This document shows, piece by piece, positions 7,927 to 16,538 of a stretch of DNA of 64,000 bases. Numbering within the stretch: position 1 is the stretch's first letter; each line of letters starts with the position of its first letter. The position numbers and the translations under genes are program-made. The notes below the pieces were generated by a model. That model searched no databases. It was not told the origin of the DNA and saw nothing but the letters and a program-made list of their open reading frames with translations. Where the stretch lies: positions 1 through 64,000 of the forward strand of contig JAFAFL010000131.1 of NCBI GenBank assembly GCA_023423535.1. The letters are read 5' to 3'. This stretch comes from Pseudomonadota bacterium. GTDB lineage: Bacteria > Myxococcota > Myxococcia > Myxococcales > Myxococcaceae.

Positions 7927-8940
7927 CTACTCTTCCTTCTTCTTGGGCGGACGGCCGCGCTTCTTCGGCGCGGCGGGCGCTTCGGCTTCGGCTTCGGGTG
8001 AGGCATCACCACCGGCCGGCTTCGCCTTCGGGGGACGGCCACGCTTCTTCGGCGCGGCGGGGGCCTCCGAGGCACCGGTTGCGGCGGCGGCGCTCTCTCC
8101 GGCCGGCTTCGCCTTCGGCGGACGACCGCGCTTGCGCTTCGGCGGCAGGGCATCGTCCGGCACCAGCGCGGTGCCCATGGGCTGGGTCACCTCGTCGTCG
8201 GAGAGGGCGGCCTTCTTCGGCGGACGGCCACGCTTCTTCGCCGCGGGCTTCTCCTCGCCCTCTTCGGACTCTTCGCCTTCGGACTCCGAGGACTCCGACT
8301 CCTCGTCGCTCTCTTCCGGCTCCTCCTCCGAAGGGAGATCCAGATCATCGCCGAGCCCGAGCAGGTCGTCGCCGATCTCGAGGTCGTCCTCGCCGCGCCG
8401 CTTGAACTCCTCGGCGGTGCGCTTGGGGCGGTCCTTGCCGGGCGGGAAGAGCGCGACGTCCACCGCGTCCTCCGCGGTCTTCTCCTCCACGCCGAGCGAG
8501 GCCGAGATCTCCGCCACGAGCAGGTGGCGCGCGTTGTCATAGAGCTCGCGCTCCTTCGTGGGCAGCGGGCGCAGCTCCGAGAGGATCTGCAGGCCCTTCA
8601 CCACCTCCGCGAGGCCCATCAGCCCGCCGGTGGTCATGCGCTCCACGTTGGTGCGCGCGCGCTGCTTCCAGTCGAGATCCGCCTTCTCGGTGTCGGCCTT
8701 GAGGAAGGCGAACATCTTCGCCACGTCCTCGTCGGTGGACACCTTGCGGATTCCGATGCTCACGAGCTTGGGCTTCGGAACGAAGAGCCGCGCGCCATCC
8801 TCCTCGCGCTGCATGGAGACGAAGACCAGCTTCTGGCCCGCGACCTCCTTCTCCTCGATCCCCGTCACCCTGCAGACGCCCTGGTTCGGATAGACCACGC
8901 GGTCGCCGGCGTTGAGGGTCAAAGCGGATGCGTCGGCCAT
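7927..8940 (-). CDS. carD: CarD, HMGA-like global transcription regulator
   Basis: The 337-residue protein has three clear parts. Residues 1-165 are the CarD/CdnL/TRCF domain (GDRVVYPNQGVCRVTGIEEKE; the aligned family module contacts the RNA polymerase beta subunit). Residues 183-230 are a long acidic Ser/Glu/Asp stretch. The C-terminal part carries four AT-hooks with the RGRPPK core (about 237-242, 271-276, 300-305 and 328-333), which bind the minor groove of AT-rich DNA. This architecture is established for M. xanthus CarD, which works with CarG at ECF-sigma-dependent promoters. The ATG at 8940 gives MADAS; a GTG four codons upstream is possible. First gene of an apparent operon with carG and the GT39 pair. 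Confidence 0.96.
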   Translation of the reverse strand: MADASALTLNAGDRVVYPNQGVCRVTGIEEKEVAGQKLVFVSMQREEDGARLFVPKPKLVSIGIRKVSTDEDVAKMFAFLKADTEKADLDWKQRARTNVERMTTGGLMGLAEVVKGLQILSELRPLPTKERELYDNARHLLVAEISASLGVEEKTAEDAVDVALFPPGKDRPKRTAEEFKRRGEDDLEIGDDLLGLGDDLDLPSEEEPEESDEESESSESEGEESEEGEEKPAAKKRGRPPKKAALSDDEVTQPMGTALVPDDALPPKRKRGRPPKAKPAGESAAAATGASEAPAAPKKRGRPPKAKPAGGDASPEAEAEAPAAPKKRGRPPKKKEE

Positions 8941-9036
8941 GGCCTCCCTCACGAATAGGGCGGGGTCGTAACACCCTCGCGCACCGGTTGCTACACGGAC
9001 GAGCGGGCGATGCGACGGAGCGTCCGCCCGGGACGA

Positions 9037-9240
9037 CTACTCGATGGCGATTCGCTCACCGCGCGCGCGGCGGGCGTTCATGTCCACGAGGATCGCGTGC
9101 AGGCGCTCGTCCACGCGGGCGCGGGCCTCGGCCTCGAGCTTCGCCGCCTCGTCCCGGCTCCGGACGGCGGTCGTCGCCGTTGCCGTCGCCGCGGCCGCGA
9201 GCGCCACCCCTACGATCGCCATCGTCACGAGCTTCTTCAT
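9037..9240 (-). CDS. Small exported or membrane protein of 67 residues
   Basis: The protein starts MKKLVTMAIVGVALAAAATATATTA, a good Sec signal or single membrane helix, followed by a charged helical tail (DEAAKLEAEARARVDERLHAIL). No family is recognised. It stands alone between the carD promoter region and the Ser/Thr kinase, in the same direction as both. A TTGATC element about 60 bases upstream (near 9300) could be a -35 box, but the matching -10 is weak. Length and codon use fit a real small gene; function is unknown. Confidence 0.55.
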   Translation of the reverse strand: MKKLVTMAIVGVALAAAATATATTAVRSRDEAAKLEAEARARVDERLHAILVDMNARRARGERIAIE

Positions 9241-9308
9241 GATCCGCTCCACGCGTTTGTGTGTGTGCGGACAGGGTAGGAGCGCGCGGGCACTGATCAA
9301 TTTTTCTG

Positions 9309-11579
9309 CTACAGGCCGCTACGCGTCGCAGTCACCGCGATCAGGAGCTCGCCCTCGTTGTCGTCGAGCCCATCGTCCGGCAACGCAAAGGAGAGCTGCG
9401 ACTCGCCCGTCACCCGCAGCGGCGCACCGGCGGAGACGAGCCTCGCGGTCCGGTCGGTGAAGAGGAGCACGCGTCCGAGCGCACCGGCGCCGCTCTTCTT
9501 CAGCCGCGCGGGGGCCGCGGCGTTCGGCTGCAGGCGGAGCTCGTAGGTCGTCTGCGGATCGAGCCCGGTGAGCGTGAAGCGCTGATCCTCTCCGGGCCGC
9601 ACCGCGTGGATCCGGTGGTCGAGCACGAGCGTGGTCACCTCGTCCTTCCCCAACTCCTGCAGCCGCACCCGCGCGGAGAGCCCGTCGCGCGAAGGATCAG
9701 CAGAGGCGCCGAGGGTGAACGCGTAGAACGCCGTCGCCGCGCGGATCGTCTGCGCGCCTTCCGGTCCGGGCGTCAGCTCACCGAAGGACTCGTTCGAGCC
9801 CAGTGCTTCGGTGCCCTCCACCGAGAAGAGCACCGGCGCCTGCGCGGCCTCCGTCCACACCCGGTAGCTCCGCTTCGGATCGAGCCGCACGCGCGCGGCG
9901 GTGGTGGGCGCGACCGCGAAGCCGTGGTGACGCGTCTGCAGCGGAATGTTCGTGACCGGCCAGCGGGCCTCGAACGGAACGTCCGCGCCGGGTTGCAGCA
10001 CGACGTAGAGCGGGACCGTCCCCCCGTTCACCGGCTTCACCGTCTGCACGGCGCGGCGCATGCCGGGCAGCGCGATTTCGACGCGCGCCTCGCGATCCGC
10101 GGGCAGCCGCGACACGAGCATCGGCGTGCGGCCCTCCGCGGCGCGCCCGTTGATCGTGACCTGCGCGCCGGCGGGGAAGCTCGTCAGCTGCAGCGCGAAG
10201 GTCTCCTGCCCGCCGACGAGCATCACCACCGCCGCCGCGATCAGCGCCGCCGCCACGGGCACCGCGACGAGCGCCAGCCTGCGACCGCCCAGCGCGCGCG
10301 CCGCCTTCACCACCTTCGTGCGCCACGGAACGGGCCAGCCGCGCGGCCGGAAGCCATCCGCGGTGCGTTCGGCGGCGCCCGCGTCTGGAGGCAGCACGTT
10401 CTGACCACTGCGTCGCGCGCCGTTCCGCGAGGTGCGCTCGACCGAGGTCACGTCCGAGCCGCGCTCGGGCTCCTCCTGTTCGGGCCTCTGCGCGCGGGGC
10501 GCCGACCTCTCGCTGCGCCGTTGCGACTGTGGCCGCGATCCCGACGAGGGCTGCGACGAGGAGGGCACCACCGGCGAGCGCTTCCACAGCGGTATCTGCT
10601 CGAGGAAGTCGCGCGGCACCGCCACCGTGCGTCCGTCCGCGCCGAGCTCTTCGCCGTAGAGCCAGCACGCGAGGTGCGCCAGCGACGCGTTGTTGAAGGT
10701 GGGCGCGTGCGCGTAGAGGTAGCCCGCGAGCGCCTCCTGCATTGCCTGCGCGCTTTGGTAGCGCTCCTCTTTTTCGAGCGCCATCGCGGTGAGGATGATC
10801 CGCTCCAGCGCCGGCGGGATGTCCGGGTTCAGCGAGCGCGGCCGGGGGAAGTCCGCGCGCACGATGCGGGTGAGGACGTCCATCATCTTCCCCTCGAAGG
10901 GGAGGCGTCCGCACAGCATCTCGTAGAGCACGATGCCCGCGGCGAAGACGTCCGTCCGCGCGTCGAGCTCCTTCCCGCGCGCCTGCTCCGGCGCGAAGTA
11001 CACGTACTTGCCCTTCAGCGCGCCGACCTCGGTCTCCTTGCGTCCCGCGGTGCGCGCCTTGGCGATGCCGAAGTCCACCAGCTTGACCTGGCCGTCGTAG
11101 CCGAGGAGCACGTTCTGCGGCGACACGTCGCGGTGCACGATCCCCAGCGGCCTGCCGCCGTCGTCCGTGCGCGTGTGCGCGTAGTGGAGGCCCTTGCACA
11201 TCTCCAGCGCGATGAAGCAGGCGAAGGGCCCCGGCACCGCGGGGATGCCCTGCTCGCGCATGCGCCGCACCAGCTTCGACAGCGGCTGGCCGTGCACGTG
11301 CTCCATCGCGAGGTAGTACTCGCCGTTGACCTCTCCGAAGTCGAAGACCTGCGCGATGTTGCCGTGCGAGAGGCCGACGACGATGCGCGCCTCGTCGCGG
11401 AACATCTGCACGAAGGCGGGGTTGCCGGAGTAGTGGGGGAGGATCTTCTTGATCACCACCTGCTTGGTGATGCCCGCCGCAGCCCGGTAGCGCGCGCGAT
11501 AGATCTCCGCCATGCCGCCGGTGGCGATGCGCTCGATGAGCTCGTACTTCTCTCCGAAGGAGTGGCCCTCGGCCGCCAT
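9309..11579 (-). CDS. Transmembrane Ser/Thr protein kinase with a PEGA sensor domain
   Basis: The 756-residue protein has a complete eukaryotic-type kinase domain at residues 12-290: Lys44 (VVIKK), the catalytic loop HRDVSPQN (H149-R150-D151) and DFG at 169-171. The PEQARG segment precedes helix F. The juxtamembrane region (335-420) is rich in Ser, Arg and Pro. One membrane segment lies at about 435-455, followed by a PEGA domain (LTSFPAGAQVTINGRAAEG, about 463-530) and a long periplasmic beta-rich region. The HRDVSPQN form is common in myxobacterial Pkn kinases. The ATG at 11579 is chosen because it precedes the kinase fold by 10 residues. Substrate unknown; divergent from the App1-like phosphatase gene. 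Confidence 0.93.
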   Translation of the reverse strand: MAAEGHSFGEKYELIERIATGGMAEIYRARYRAAAGITKQVVIKKILPHYSGNPAFVQMFRDEARIVVGLSHGNIAQVFDFGEVNGEYYLAMEHVHGQPLSKLVRRMREQGIPAVPGPFACFIALEMCKGLHYAHTRTDDGGRPLGIVHRDVSPQNVLLGYDGQVKLVDFGIAKARTAGRKETEVGALKGKYVYFAPEQARGKELDARTDVFAAGIVLYEMLCGRLPFEGKMMDVLTRIVRADFPRPRSLNPDIPPALERIILTAMALEKEERYQSAQAMQEALAGYLYAHAPTFNNASLAHLACWLYGEELGADGRTVAVPRDFLEQIPLWKRSPVVPSSSQPSSGSRPQSQRRSERSAPRAQRPEQEEPERGSDVTSVERTSRNGARRSGQNVLPPDAGAAERTADGFRPRGWPVPWRTKVVKAARALGGRRLALVAVPVAAALIAAAVVMLVGGQETFALQLTSFPAGAQVTINGRAAEGRTPMLVSRLPADREARVEIALPGMRRAVQTVKPVNGGTVPLYVVLQPGADVPFEARWPVTNIPLQTRHHGFAVAPTTAARVRLDPKRSYRVWTEAAQAPVLFSVEGTEALGSNESFGELTPGPEGAQTIRAATAFYAFTLGASADPSRDGLSARVRLQELGKDEVTTLVLDHRIHAVRPGEDQRFTLTGLDPQTTYELRLQPNAAAPARLKKSGAGALGRVLLFTDRTARLVSAGAPLRVTGESQLSFALPDDGLDDNEGELLIAVTATRSGL

Positions 11580-11654
11580 CTGGAATGGCTTCCTCGCGCA
11601 GGGGGTTCGGGACGAGGCTACCATGCCCGGCCGCTGTCCGCCCTCCGAGCACCC

Positions 11655-12632
11655 ATGCACAAGACCCGCTCCTCCTCCCTCGCCGCGCTCCTGCTGATCC
11701 TCGCCTCTGCGCCGGCGCTCGCGGCCTCGCCCCACATCCTGCTCTTTCCCGCCGTCGGGCAGCCGTCCGAGGTGGCGATCCATGGCCGGGTCCTCAAGCA
11801 GGCGCCCGGGCAGGGGAGCACGACCCTCTCGCGCAACCTGCGGAGGCTGACCGCCTCGACGTGGGAGGGCGCGCCGGTGGAGGTCTCGTTCGCGGGACAG
11901 ACGCTGCAGACGCGCTCCGGTGACGACGGCGTCTTCGAGGTCCGCTTCGCCCTGCCGGAAGGTGCGGTCGTGCCGGGGCTCCATAAAGTGGAGGCGCGTG
12001 TGCCGGGCGCGAGCGCGTCGCAGTCGACGGTGCGCATCGTCGCGGACGCGGCGCCCTTCTTCGTCATCTCCGACTTCGACGACACGGTGGCGGTGAGCAA
12101 CGTGCTGCAGCGGAGCAAGGTCGTGCAGGCCGCGCTGTTGAAGGACTCGCACACGCATCCGGTGGTGCCGGGGATGAGCGGGCTCTACCAGTGCCTCGTG
12201 GAGGACCGCTCGCCGAACCCCGGGCTCGCGTTCGTCAGCGGTTCACCGCACCAGTTCGGGCCGCGCATCGCGTCCTTCCTCCAGCACAACGGGTTCCCCC
12301 TCTCCGGGCTCTACCTGCGCAACTGGGGCCCCGACACCATGTCCGGCTACAAGCAGCCGACGATCCGGAAGCTGATGAATCAGATGAAGCAGCCGGTGAT
12401 CCTCTTCGGCGACTCGGGCGAGAAGGATCCGGAGGTCTACGCGCAGATCCGCAGCGAGTTCCCCGAGCGCGTGAAGGACATCTACATCCGCGACGCCGGC
12501 CGCACCGCGGACTCGAAGCGCTTCGAGGGCATGGTCCTCTTCAAGGACGCGCGCGAGGCCGCGGCACATGCGCTGGCGCGTGGGCACATCCGGCAGGACT
12601 GCCACGATCGCGTGTTCGGGAAGTCGTTGTGA
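11655..12632 (+). CDS. Exported App1-type (DUF2183) phosphatase
   Basis: A signal peptide (LAALLLILASAPALA) is followed by an Ig-like region (about 35-128) and a HAD-like phosphatase domain beginning VISDFDDTVAVSNV, where D140-x-D142-D-T144 is the nucleophile motif. Further motifs are FVSGSPHQF and LFGDSGEKDPEVY, all typical of the App1/DUF2183 family (phosphatidate phosphatase in yeast App1p). The enzyme would act on phospholipids or other phosphoesters outside the cytoplasm; the substrate is not known for bacterial members. Its TGA overlaps the GTG of the next gene (GTGA), so the two are coupled. Confidence 0.88.
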   Translation: MHKTRSSSLAALLLILASAPALAASPHILLFPAVGQPSEVAIHGRVLKQAPGQGSTTLSRNLRRLTASTWEGAPVEVSFAGQTLQTRSGDDGVFEVRFALPEGAVVPGLHKVEARVPGASASQSTVRIVADAAPFFVISDFDDTVAVSNVLQRSKVVQAALLKDSHTHPVVPGMSGLYQCLVEDRSPNPGLAFVSGSPHQFGPRIASFLQHNGFPLSGLYLRNWGPDTMSGYKQPTIRKLMNQMKQPVILFGDSGEKDPEVYAQIRSEFPERVKDIYIRDAGRTADSKRFEGMVLFKDAREAAAHALARGHIRQDCHDRVFGKSL

Positions 12633-13528
12633 GCAGTCTTCGCACGTCGTCCGTGGTCGCGTGGATGGGCGTCTTCGGCATCGTGGGCATCGCGGGTGTC
12701 TCGATCACCGGATGCAAGAGCGAGCCTCCGGCGCCGCCGCTGAGCACCCTGTCGCCGAAGCCGCTGCCGAAGGAGATCCCCTCGCCGCCGACGACCGGTG
12801 GTGCCGCCGCTGGTGAAGAGCGCGAGGCCGCGTTCGAGATCGCTCCCGCGCCGGTGCACGGCGACCCGCTGCCGAAGCGAGCGCTTCGCGTGGAGCTGCG
12901 CGGCGAGTCGGTGCTGCTCGAGGGCCAGCCGTTCGATGTGTCCGCGCCCGATGCGGCGGAGCAATTGCGCGCGCGTTTCAGCGCGGCGGGTGACGACGAC
13001 AAGGTCGTGCTCCTCGTGCCGGACGAGGACACGTACCTCCTCCAGGCGGCGCCGATGCTCGCGATGCTCGACGCCGTGCGCGCGCGCGTTCACCTGCTGC
13101 ATCCGGACGGACAGGTCGCTTTCCGCGTCACGCTGAGCAGCGAGCGCGACTTCCAGAGGTGGCTCGACCAGCCGAGGACAGGGCAGGTGCGCGTCATCCA
13201 CCGCGCGGACGGCTTCGAGCTTCAGTCGAACCTCGGAAAGCTGCCCGGCGCGGATCCGAACGGGCCGTCCGTTCCTCTGCGCGGCGGGCAGTGGGATCTG
13301 GCGCGGCTGCGCGCGGGGATCGGGACGCTGAAGGAGCGCTTCGACGCGGATACCGAGAGCTGCATCGTCCCGTCGTTCGGGATGGAGCTCGCCACCGTGT
13401 CCCGCGCGCTGACCGCCTGGTACACGGCGCCGGGGAGCAGGCTCTATCCGGAGCTGTGTCTCGTCTATCCGCTGCCCCGCACCGGTGATGCGGACGCCGG
13501 CACGGGCACCGCGACGCCCGCGAAGTAG
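12629..13528 (+). CDS. Lipoprotein with an ExbD-like periplasmic region
   Basis: The GTG start overlaps the stop of the phosphatase gene. The N-terminus has a membrane segment ending in a lipobox (SITGC, Cys about 29). A Pro-rich spacer is followed by a region (about 88-175) with the rhythm of ExbD/TolR periplasmic domains: LRVELRGESVLLEGQPF, then a Leu-rich helix, then DKVVLLVPDEDTYL and AMLDAVRARVHLLHPD. The C-terminal part is not recognised and ends in a DADAGTGT linker-like tail. Real ExbD proteins are anchored by an uncleaved helix, so this would be a lipid-anchored relative or a chance resemblance. Function unknown. Confidence 0.68.
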   Translation: MSSLRTSSVVAWMGVFGIVGIAGVSITGCKSEPPAPPLSTLSPKPLPKEIPSPPTTGGAAAGEEREAAFEIAPAPVHGDPLPKRALRVELRGESVLLEGQPFDVSAPDAAEQLRARFSAAGDDDKVVLLVPDEDTYLLQAAPMLAMLDAVRARVHLLHPDGQVAFRVTLSSERDFQRWLDQPRTGQVRVIHRADGFELQSNLGKLPGADPNGPSVPLRGGQWDLARLRAGIGTLKERFDADTESCIVPSFGMELATVSRALTAWYTAPGSRLYPELCLVYPLPRTGDADAGTGTATPAK

Positions 13529-13577
13529 TCTCGCGCTTTGCACGTTCGCGGTGCGTGCGGCGCTATGCTTCGGGGCC

Positions 13578-14747
13578 ATGCGCGCCACCACCGTCGGTCT
13601 CGTCCCGCACGCAGTCTGGCTCTGCATGTTGCTCGCGACGGGAGGTGTCGCCTGGGCAGGCGAGGCGGTCGTGAAGAACGATCACTTCGACGGCATGGGG
13701 CAGGTGAGCAATGGCGTGCTGTTCGCGGAGTACGACGGCGCGGGCGTGATCTTCGAGCCCGAGGCCGCCGCGTACCCGCTGACGATCAAGGCGGTGGACG
13801 TGCTGCTGGTGCCGATTGGTTCGGGCAGCGGCGGAGACTACGGCGCGTACCTGCTCGACGTGTGGGACGAAGCCCCGGGCGCCCTGCCGCCGACGACGAA
13901 TGACGGCAACCGCTACACGTCCGGCGTCCAGCTCATCTCGAGCAAGACGCAGTTCAACCGCTTCACCTTCCCCAGCCCCATCGTCGTCGGCAGCGGCAGG
14001 GTCTTCGTGGGCGTGCGGCAGCAGTTCTGGAGCAACTTCGACGGCACCACGATCGCGATGGATCAGGGGCCTCGGGTCCCGGGCGCGAACTGGTTCTTCC
14101 GCGCCGGCGGGTGGAAGGAGATCGACGGCAGCGGGAGCGGGGCCACGGCGCAGAACCGGAACTGGATCATCCGGATGGTGCTCGAGGTGCCGGACGGTCC
14201 CGACGCGGGGACGGGGACCGACGCGGGCACCGGGACCGACGCGGGGACCGGGACCGACGCGGGGATGATCGAGGATGCCGGCACGCAGACCGACGCGGGC
14301 CTTCCGCCGGACGCGGGCATGGAGCCCGACTCGGGCATGGGCGCGGACGCGGGCACGCAGGCGCCGGCCCTCTTCCGCATCGACAGCGTGTCTCCGGAGG
14401 ACGTGTGGGGCGAGGACGAGACGGAGCTGGTGATCCTCGGCGCGGGCTTTGGAGACGACGTGCAGTTCCTTCTCGGAGCGAAGCTCCTCGATCCGGTCAC
14501 GCGTCGCAGCGGATCGGTGGCGGCGGCGACGATGCGGCCCGGTCTCGAGGCGGGTGTGTACGACCTGGTCGCTGTGAACGCGGACGGCGAGCGCGCGACG
14601 TTGCCCGAGGCGGTGACGGTGCACGAAGGCTCCTACGCGCCGGTCGCGGGCTGCGGCTGCGGCGCTTCGGGGGCGGGTGCGCTGCTGTGGATCGGCGGGC
14701 TCGCGGGGCTCGCGATGTTCAGACGGACCCGGAAGCGATCCGCGTGA
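13578..14747 (+). CDS. MYXO-CTERM surface protein with an IPT/TIG-like domain
   Basis: The 389-residue protein has a signal peptide (cleavage after GVAWA), an N-terminal beta-rich domain (about 28-205), a DAG-rich linker encoded by an 18-bp tandem repeat, and an IPT/TIG-like Ig domain (FRIDSVSPEDVWGEDETELVILGAGFG). The end is a classic MYXO-CTERM signal: GCGCGASG, a hydrophobic helix (ALLWIGGLAGLAMF) and a basic tail RRTRKR. MYXO-CTERM proteins are known to be sorted to the outer surface after processing at the Cys-containing motif. The stop overlaps the GTG of the next gene, although that product is cytoplasmic. Ligand unknown. Confidence 0.85.
   Translation: MRATTVGLVPHAVWLCMLLATGGVAWAGEAVVKNDHFDGMGQVSNGVLFAEYDGAGVIFEPEAAAYPLTIKAVDVLLVPIGSGSGGDYGAYLLDVWDEAPGALPPTTNDGNRYTSGVQLISSKTQFNRFTFPSPIVVGSGRVFVGVRQQFWSNFDGTTIAMDQGPRVPGANWFFRAGGWKEIDGSGSGATAQNRNWIIRMVLEVPDGPDAGTGTDAGTGTDAGTGTDAGMIEDAGTQTDAGLPPDAGMEPDSGMGADAGTQAPALFRIDSVSPEDVWGEDETELVILGAGFGDDVQFLLGAKLLDPVTRRSGSVAAATMRPGLEAGVYDLVAVNADGERATLPEAVTVHEGSYAPVAGCGCGASGAGALLWIGGLAGLAMFRRTRKRSA
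14202..14255 (+). repeat. 18-bp tandem repeat encoding Asp-Ala-Gly-Thr-Gly-Thr
   Basis: Three head-to-tail 18-bp units, with a partial fourth, encode DAGTGT within the linker of the MYXO-CTERM protein. Such in-frame units can change copy number by slippage and so alter linker length. Confidence 0.85.
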
Positions 14748-15811
14748 AGACGCAGTCCGAGACGCTTCGTCTGCGCCAGCGCGCGCAGGCTTTGGATGCA
14801 CCGATGTTCGGCGTCGTGGCGGAGACGGTCTCCCACTTCGGCGCGATGCAGGCGCAGGATCCGGCCGGTGTGCTGTGGGCCGTGGGACTGCGGACGTACG
14901 GCTCGACCGAAGCCTCGGTGGAGGCGGCGTTGGATGCGGGTGAGCTCCTGCGCACGCACGTCTTCCGCTTCACCTGGCAGCTCGTCTCGCCGGCCGACCT
15001 GCGTTGGATGTTGGCGCTCGTCGGACCGCGACTGCTCGCATCCGCGGCGAGCTGGTACGCGAAGACCGGACTCGATGCGCGGGCCCTGAAGCGGGCCCAC
15101 GCGATCATCCGCGAGGTGCTCGTCCACGCTCCCGCGACGCGCGCGACGCTGGCGAAGGCGCTCGAGGACGGTGGCGTGGCGACGAAGGGCAAGCTCTCGC
15201 TGGTGCTCGGCGAGGCGGAGCTGACCGGGCTCATCTGCAGCGGGCCGAAGAGGGGAAAGCAGGCCACGTACGCGCTCTTCGAGCAGCGTGTGCCGGACAT
15301 GCCCCCGCTGACCCGCGAGGACGCACTGCGAGAGCTCGGGCGGCGCTACCTCCAGAGCCGAGGTCCGGCGACCGAACGCGATCTCGCCTGGTGGTCCGGC
15401 CTTCCGCTGGGTGACGTGCGTCAGGCGATGGCCGCAGCGGACGAGCTCTCTCAGACTCGAAAGCCCCAGGCACCCGGGCCGTCGCGCGCGGCCGCGAAGG
15501 TCCACCTGCTGCCGGCCTTCGACGAGTACCTCGTAGGCTACGCGGACCGCAGCGAACAGCTCGATCCGGCGCTCGCGCGTCGCGTGAACGCGGGCGGAGG
15601 CATGCTCAGTCCGGTGGTGCTGATCGGAGGACGCGTGGCCGGACGTTGGAGCCGGACGCTGAAGCCCTCGGGCGTTCAGGTCGTCATCGAACCGTTCCGC
15701 GAGTGGACGCAGTCGGAGGCAACCGCCGTGGAGCGCGCGGCCTCGCGTTACGCGGAGTTTCTCGGCGGAAGGAAGCTGGAGCTGAAGGTCACATCCGTCT
15801 TAGGCACGTGA
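14744..15811 (+). CDS. AlkZ/YcaQ-like (HTH_42) winged-helix DNA glycosylase
   Basis: The 355-residue protein matches the HTH_42 family pattern: an opening helix followed by FGAMQAQDPAGVLWAVGLR, then tandem winged-helix regions and a C-terminal half with LLPAFDEYLVGYADR and GRVAGRWSRTL. In AlkZ and YcaQ, which excise alkylated bases and open DNA interstrand cross-links, the catalytic residues are a QxQ pair. Here Q36-A-Q38 is intact, so an active glycosylase is likely. The family also holds many unstudied members. The start is GTG at 14744 (GTGA overlap with the previous gene). It is cytoplasmic. AlkZ-type enzymes often give self-resistance to DNA-alkylating natural products, which myxobacteria commonly make, but no biosynthetic cluster is visible here. 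Confidence 0.8.
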   Translation: MKTQSETLRLRQRAQALDAPMFGVVAETVSHFGAMQAQDPAGVLWAVGLRTYGSTEASVEAALDAGELLRTHVFRFTWQLVSPADLRWMLALVGPRLLASAASWYAKTGLDARALKRAHAIIREVLVHAPATRATLAKALEDGGVATKGKLSLVLGEAELTGLICSGPKRGKQATYALFEQRVPDMPPLTREDALRELGRRYLQSRGPATERDLAWWSGLPLGDVRQAMAAADELSQTRKPQAPGPSRAAAKVHLLPAFDEYLVGYADRSEQLDPALARRVNAGGGMLSPVVLIGGRVAGRWSRTLKPSGVQVVIEPFREWTQSEATAVERAASRYAEFLGGRKLELKVTSVLGT

Positions 15812-15819
15812 GCCGCGGG

Positions 15820-16536
15820 TCAGCGCAGGAAGCGACGCAGCGCAATCACGCCCGCGGCGATCAGCGCCAGCGGCAGGATCCCGGCGGCGGCCCGGCAGCT
15901 CCCGAACGCACCGGCGAACGTCATCAGCACCAGCACCACCACGCCCAGGGCTGCGAACTGGTAGCGCGCGTGAGTGACCTTCACCCGCCGGCCGCGAAGC
16001 GTCACCGTGCTTTCCCCCATCCGCGCGGCGATGTCCGCTTCGGCCTGCCGCCGCACGTCCCGCGCCATTTGCTCGTAGAGCGCGCGCTTCTGCCGGGCTT
16101 CCTCCTCCGCGGCCTTCAGGCGCTCCTCCTGCGCGCGCGCGTGCGCTTCGGCCTCCTCCGCCTTCTGTGCGCGAAGCCCCGCCCACAGCTTCTCGTTGAA
16201 CGCGCGCTGTTCCGGCGTGTCGAGATCCGCGTGACAGTTCACGCACTCGCGCGCGAAGCGGTTGCTGTCGCCCTCGCAGACGCGGCATCGGATGAACGGC
16301 TGATCCTCCGCGCGGTCGAGGTGCAGCGACAGCTCTCTCTCTCTCGGCTTGTTCTCGAAGCGGGGGAGATCGGGCGCGGACTCCGAATCCGGAGCGTCCC
16401 CCTGCGCGGTCCCCGGCGTCTGCACCGCATCGAAGCGCGCGGCGCGAGACTCCGGCGGTGATGAAGGCTCTCCCTCCTGCGCCGGCTGAGCGGGCCGTTC
16501 GCGCTCGAGGTGCAGGAACCGGTTGAACCTGCCCAC
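15820..16536 (-). CDS. Zinc-ribbon, coiled-coil, membrane-anchored protein
   Basis: The 238-residue protein has an Arg/Glu/Pro-rich N-terminal segment, a four-cysteine ribbon (IRCRVCEGDSNRFARECVNCHADL, about 83-107), a strongly charged helix predicted as coiled coil (about 115-175, rich in Glu, Ala, Arg) and two hydrophobic segments near the C-terminus (FAALGVVVLVLMTFAGAF and ILPLALIAAGVIAL). The cytoplasmic part would therefore precede a C-terminal membrane hairpin. The start is GTG at 16536, two bases after the stop of the AAA ATPase gene, so the two are almost certainly one operon. It may tether or recruit the ATPase; this is inference. Confidence 0.75.
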   Translation of the reverse strand: MGRFNRFLHLERERPAQPAQEGEPSSPPESRAARFDAVQTPGTAQGDAPDSESAPDLPRFENKPRERELSLHLDRAEDQPFIRCRVCEGDSNRFARECVNCHADLDTPEQRAFNEKLWAGLRAQKAEEAEAHARAQEERLKAAEEEARQKRALYEQMARDVRRQAEADIAARMGESTVTLRGRRVKVTHARYQFAALGVVVLVLMTFAGAFGSCRAAAGILPLALIAAGVIALRRFLR

Positions 16537-16538
16537 CG

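Noticed and set aside
9606..11654. Long open frame on the plus strand opposite the Ser/Thr kinase
   Set aside because: Typical of high-GC DNA; its product is Arg/His-rich with no domain, and the kinase reads clearly on the other strand. The real gene in that frame starts at 11655.
14202..14255. Tandem repeat as a CRISPR array
   Set aside because: The 18-bp units are head to tail without spacers and encode a protein linker in frame.
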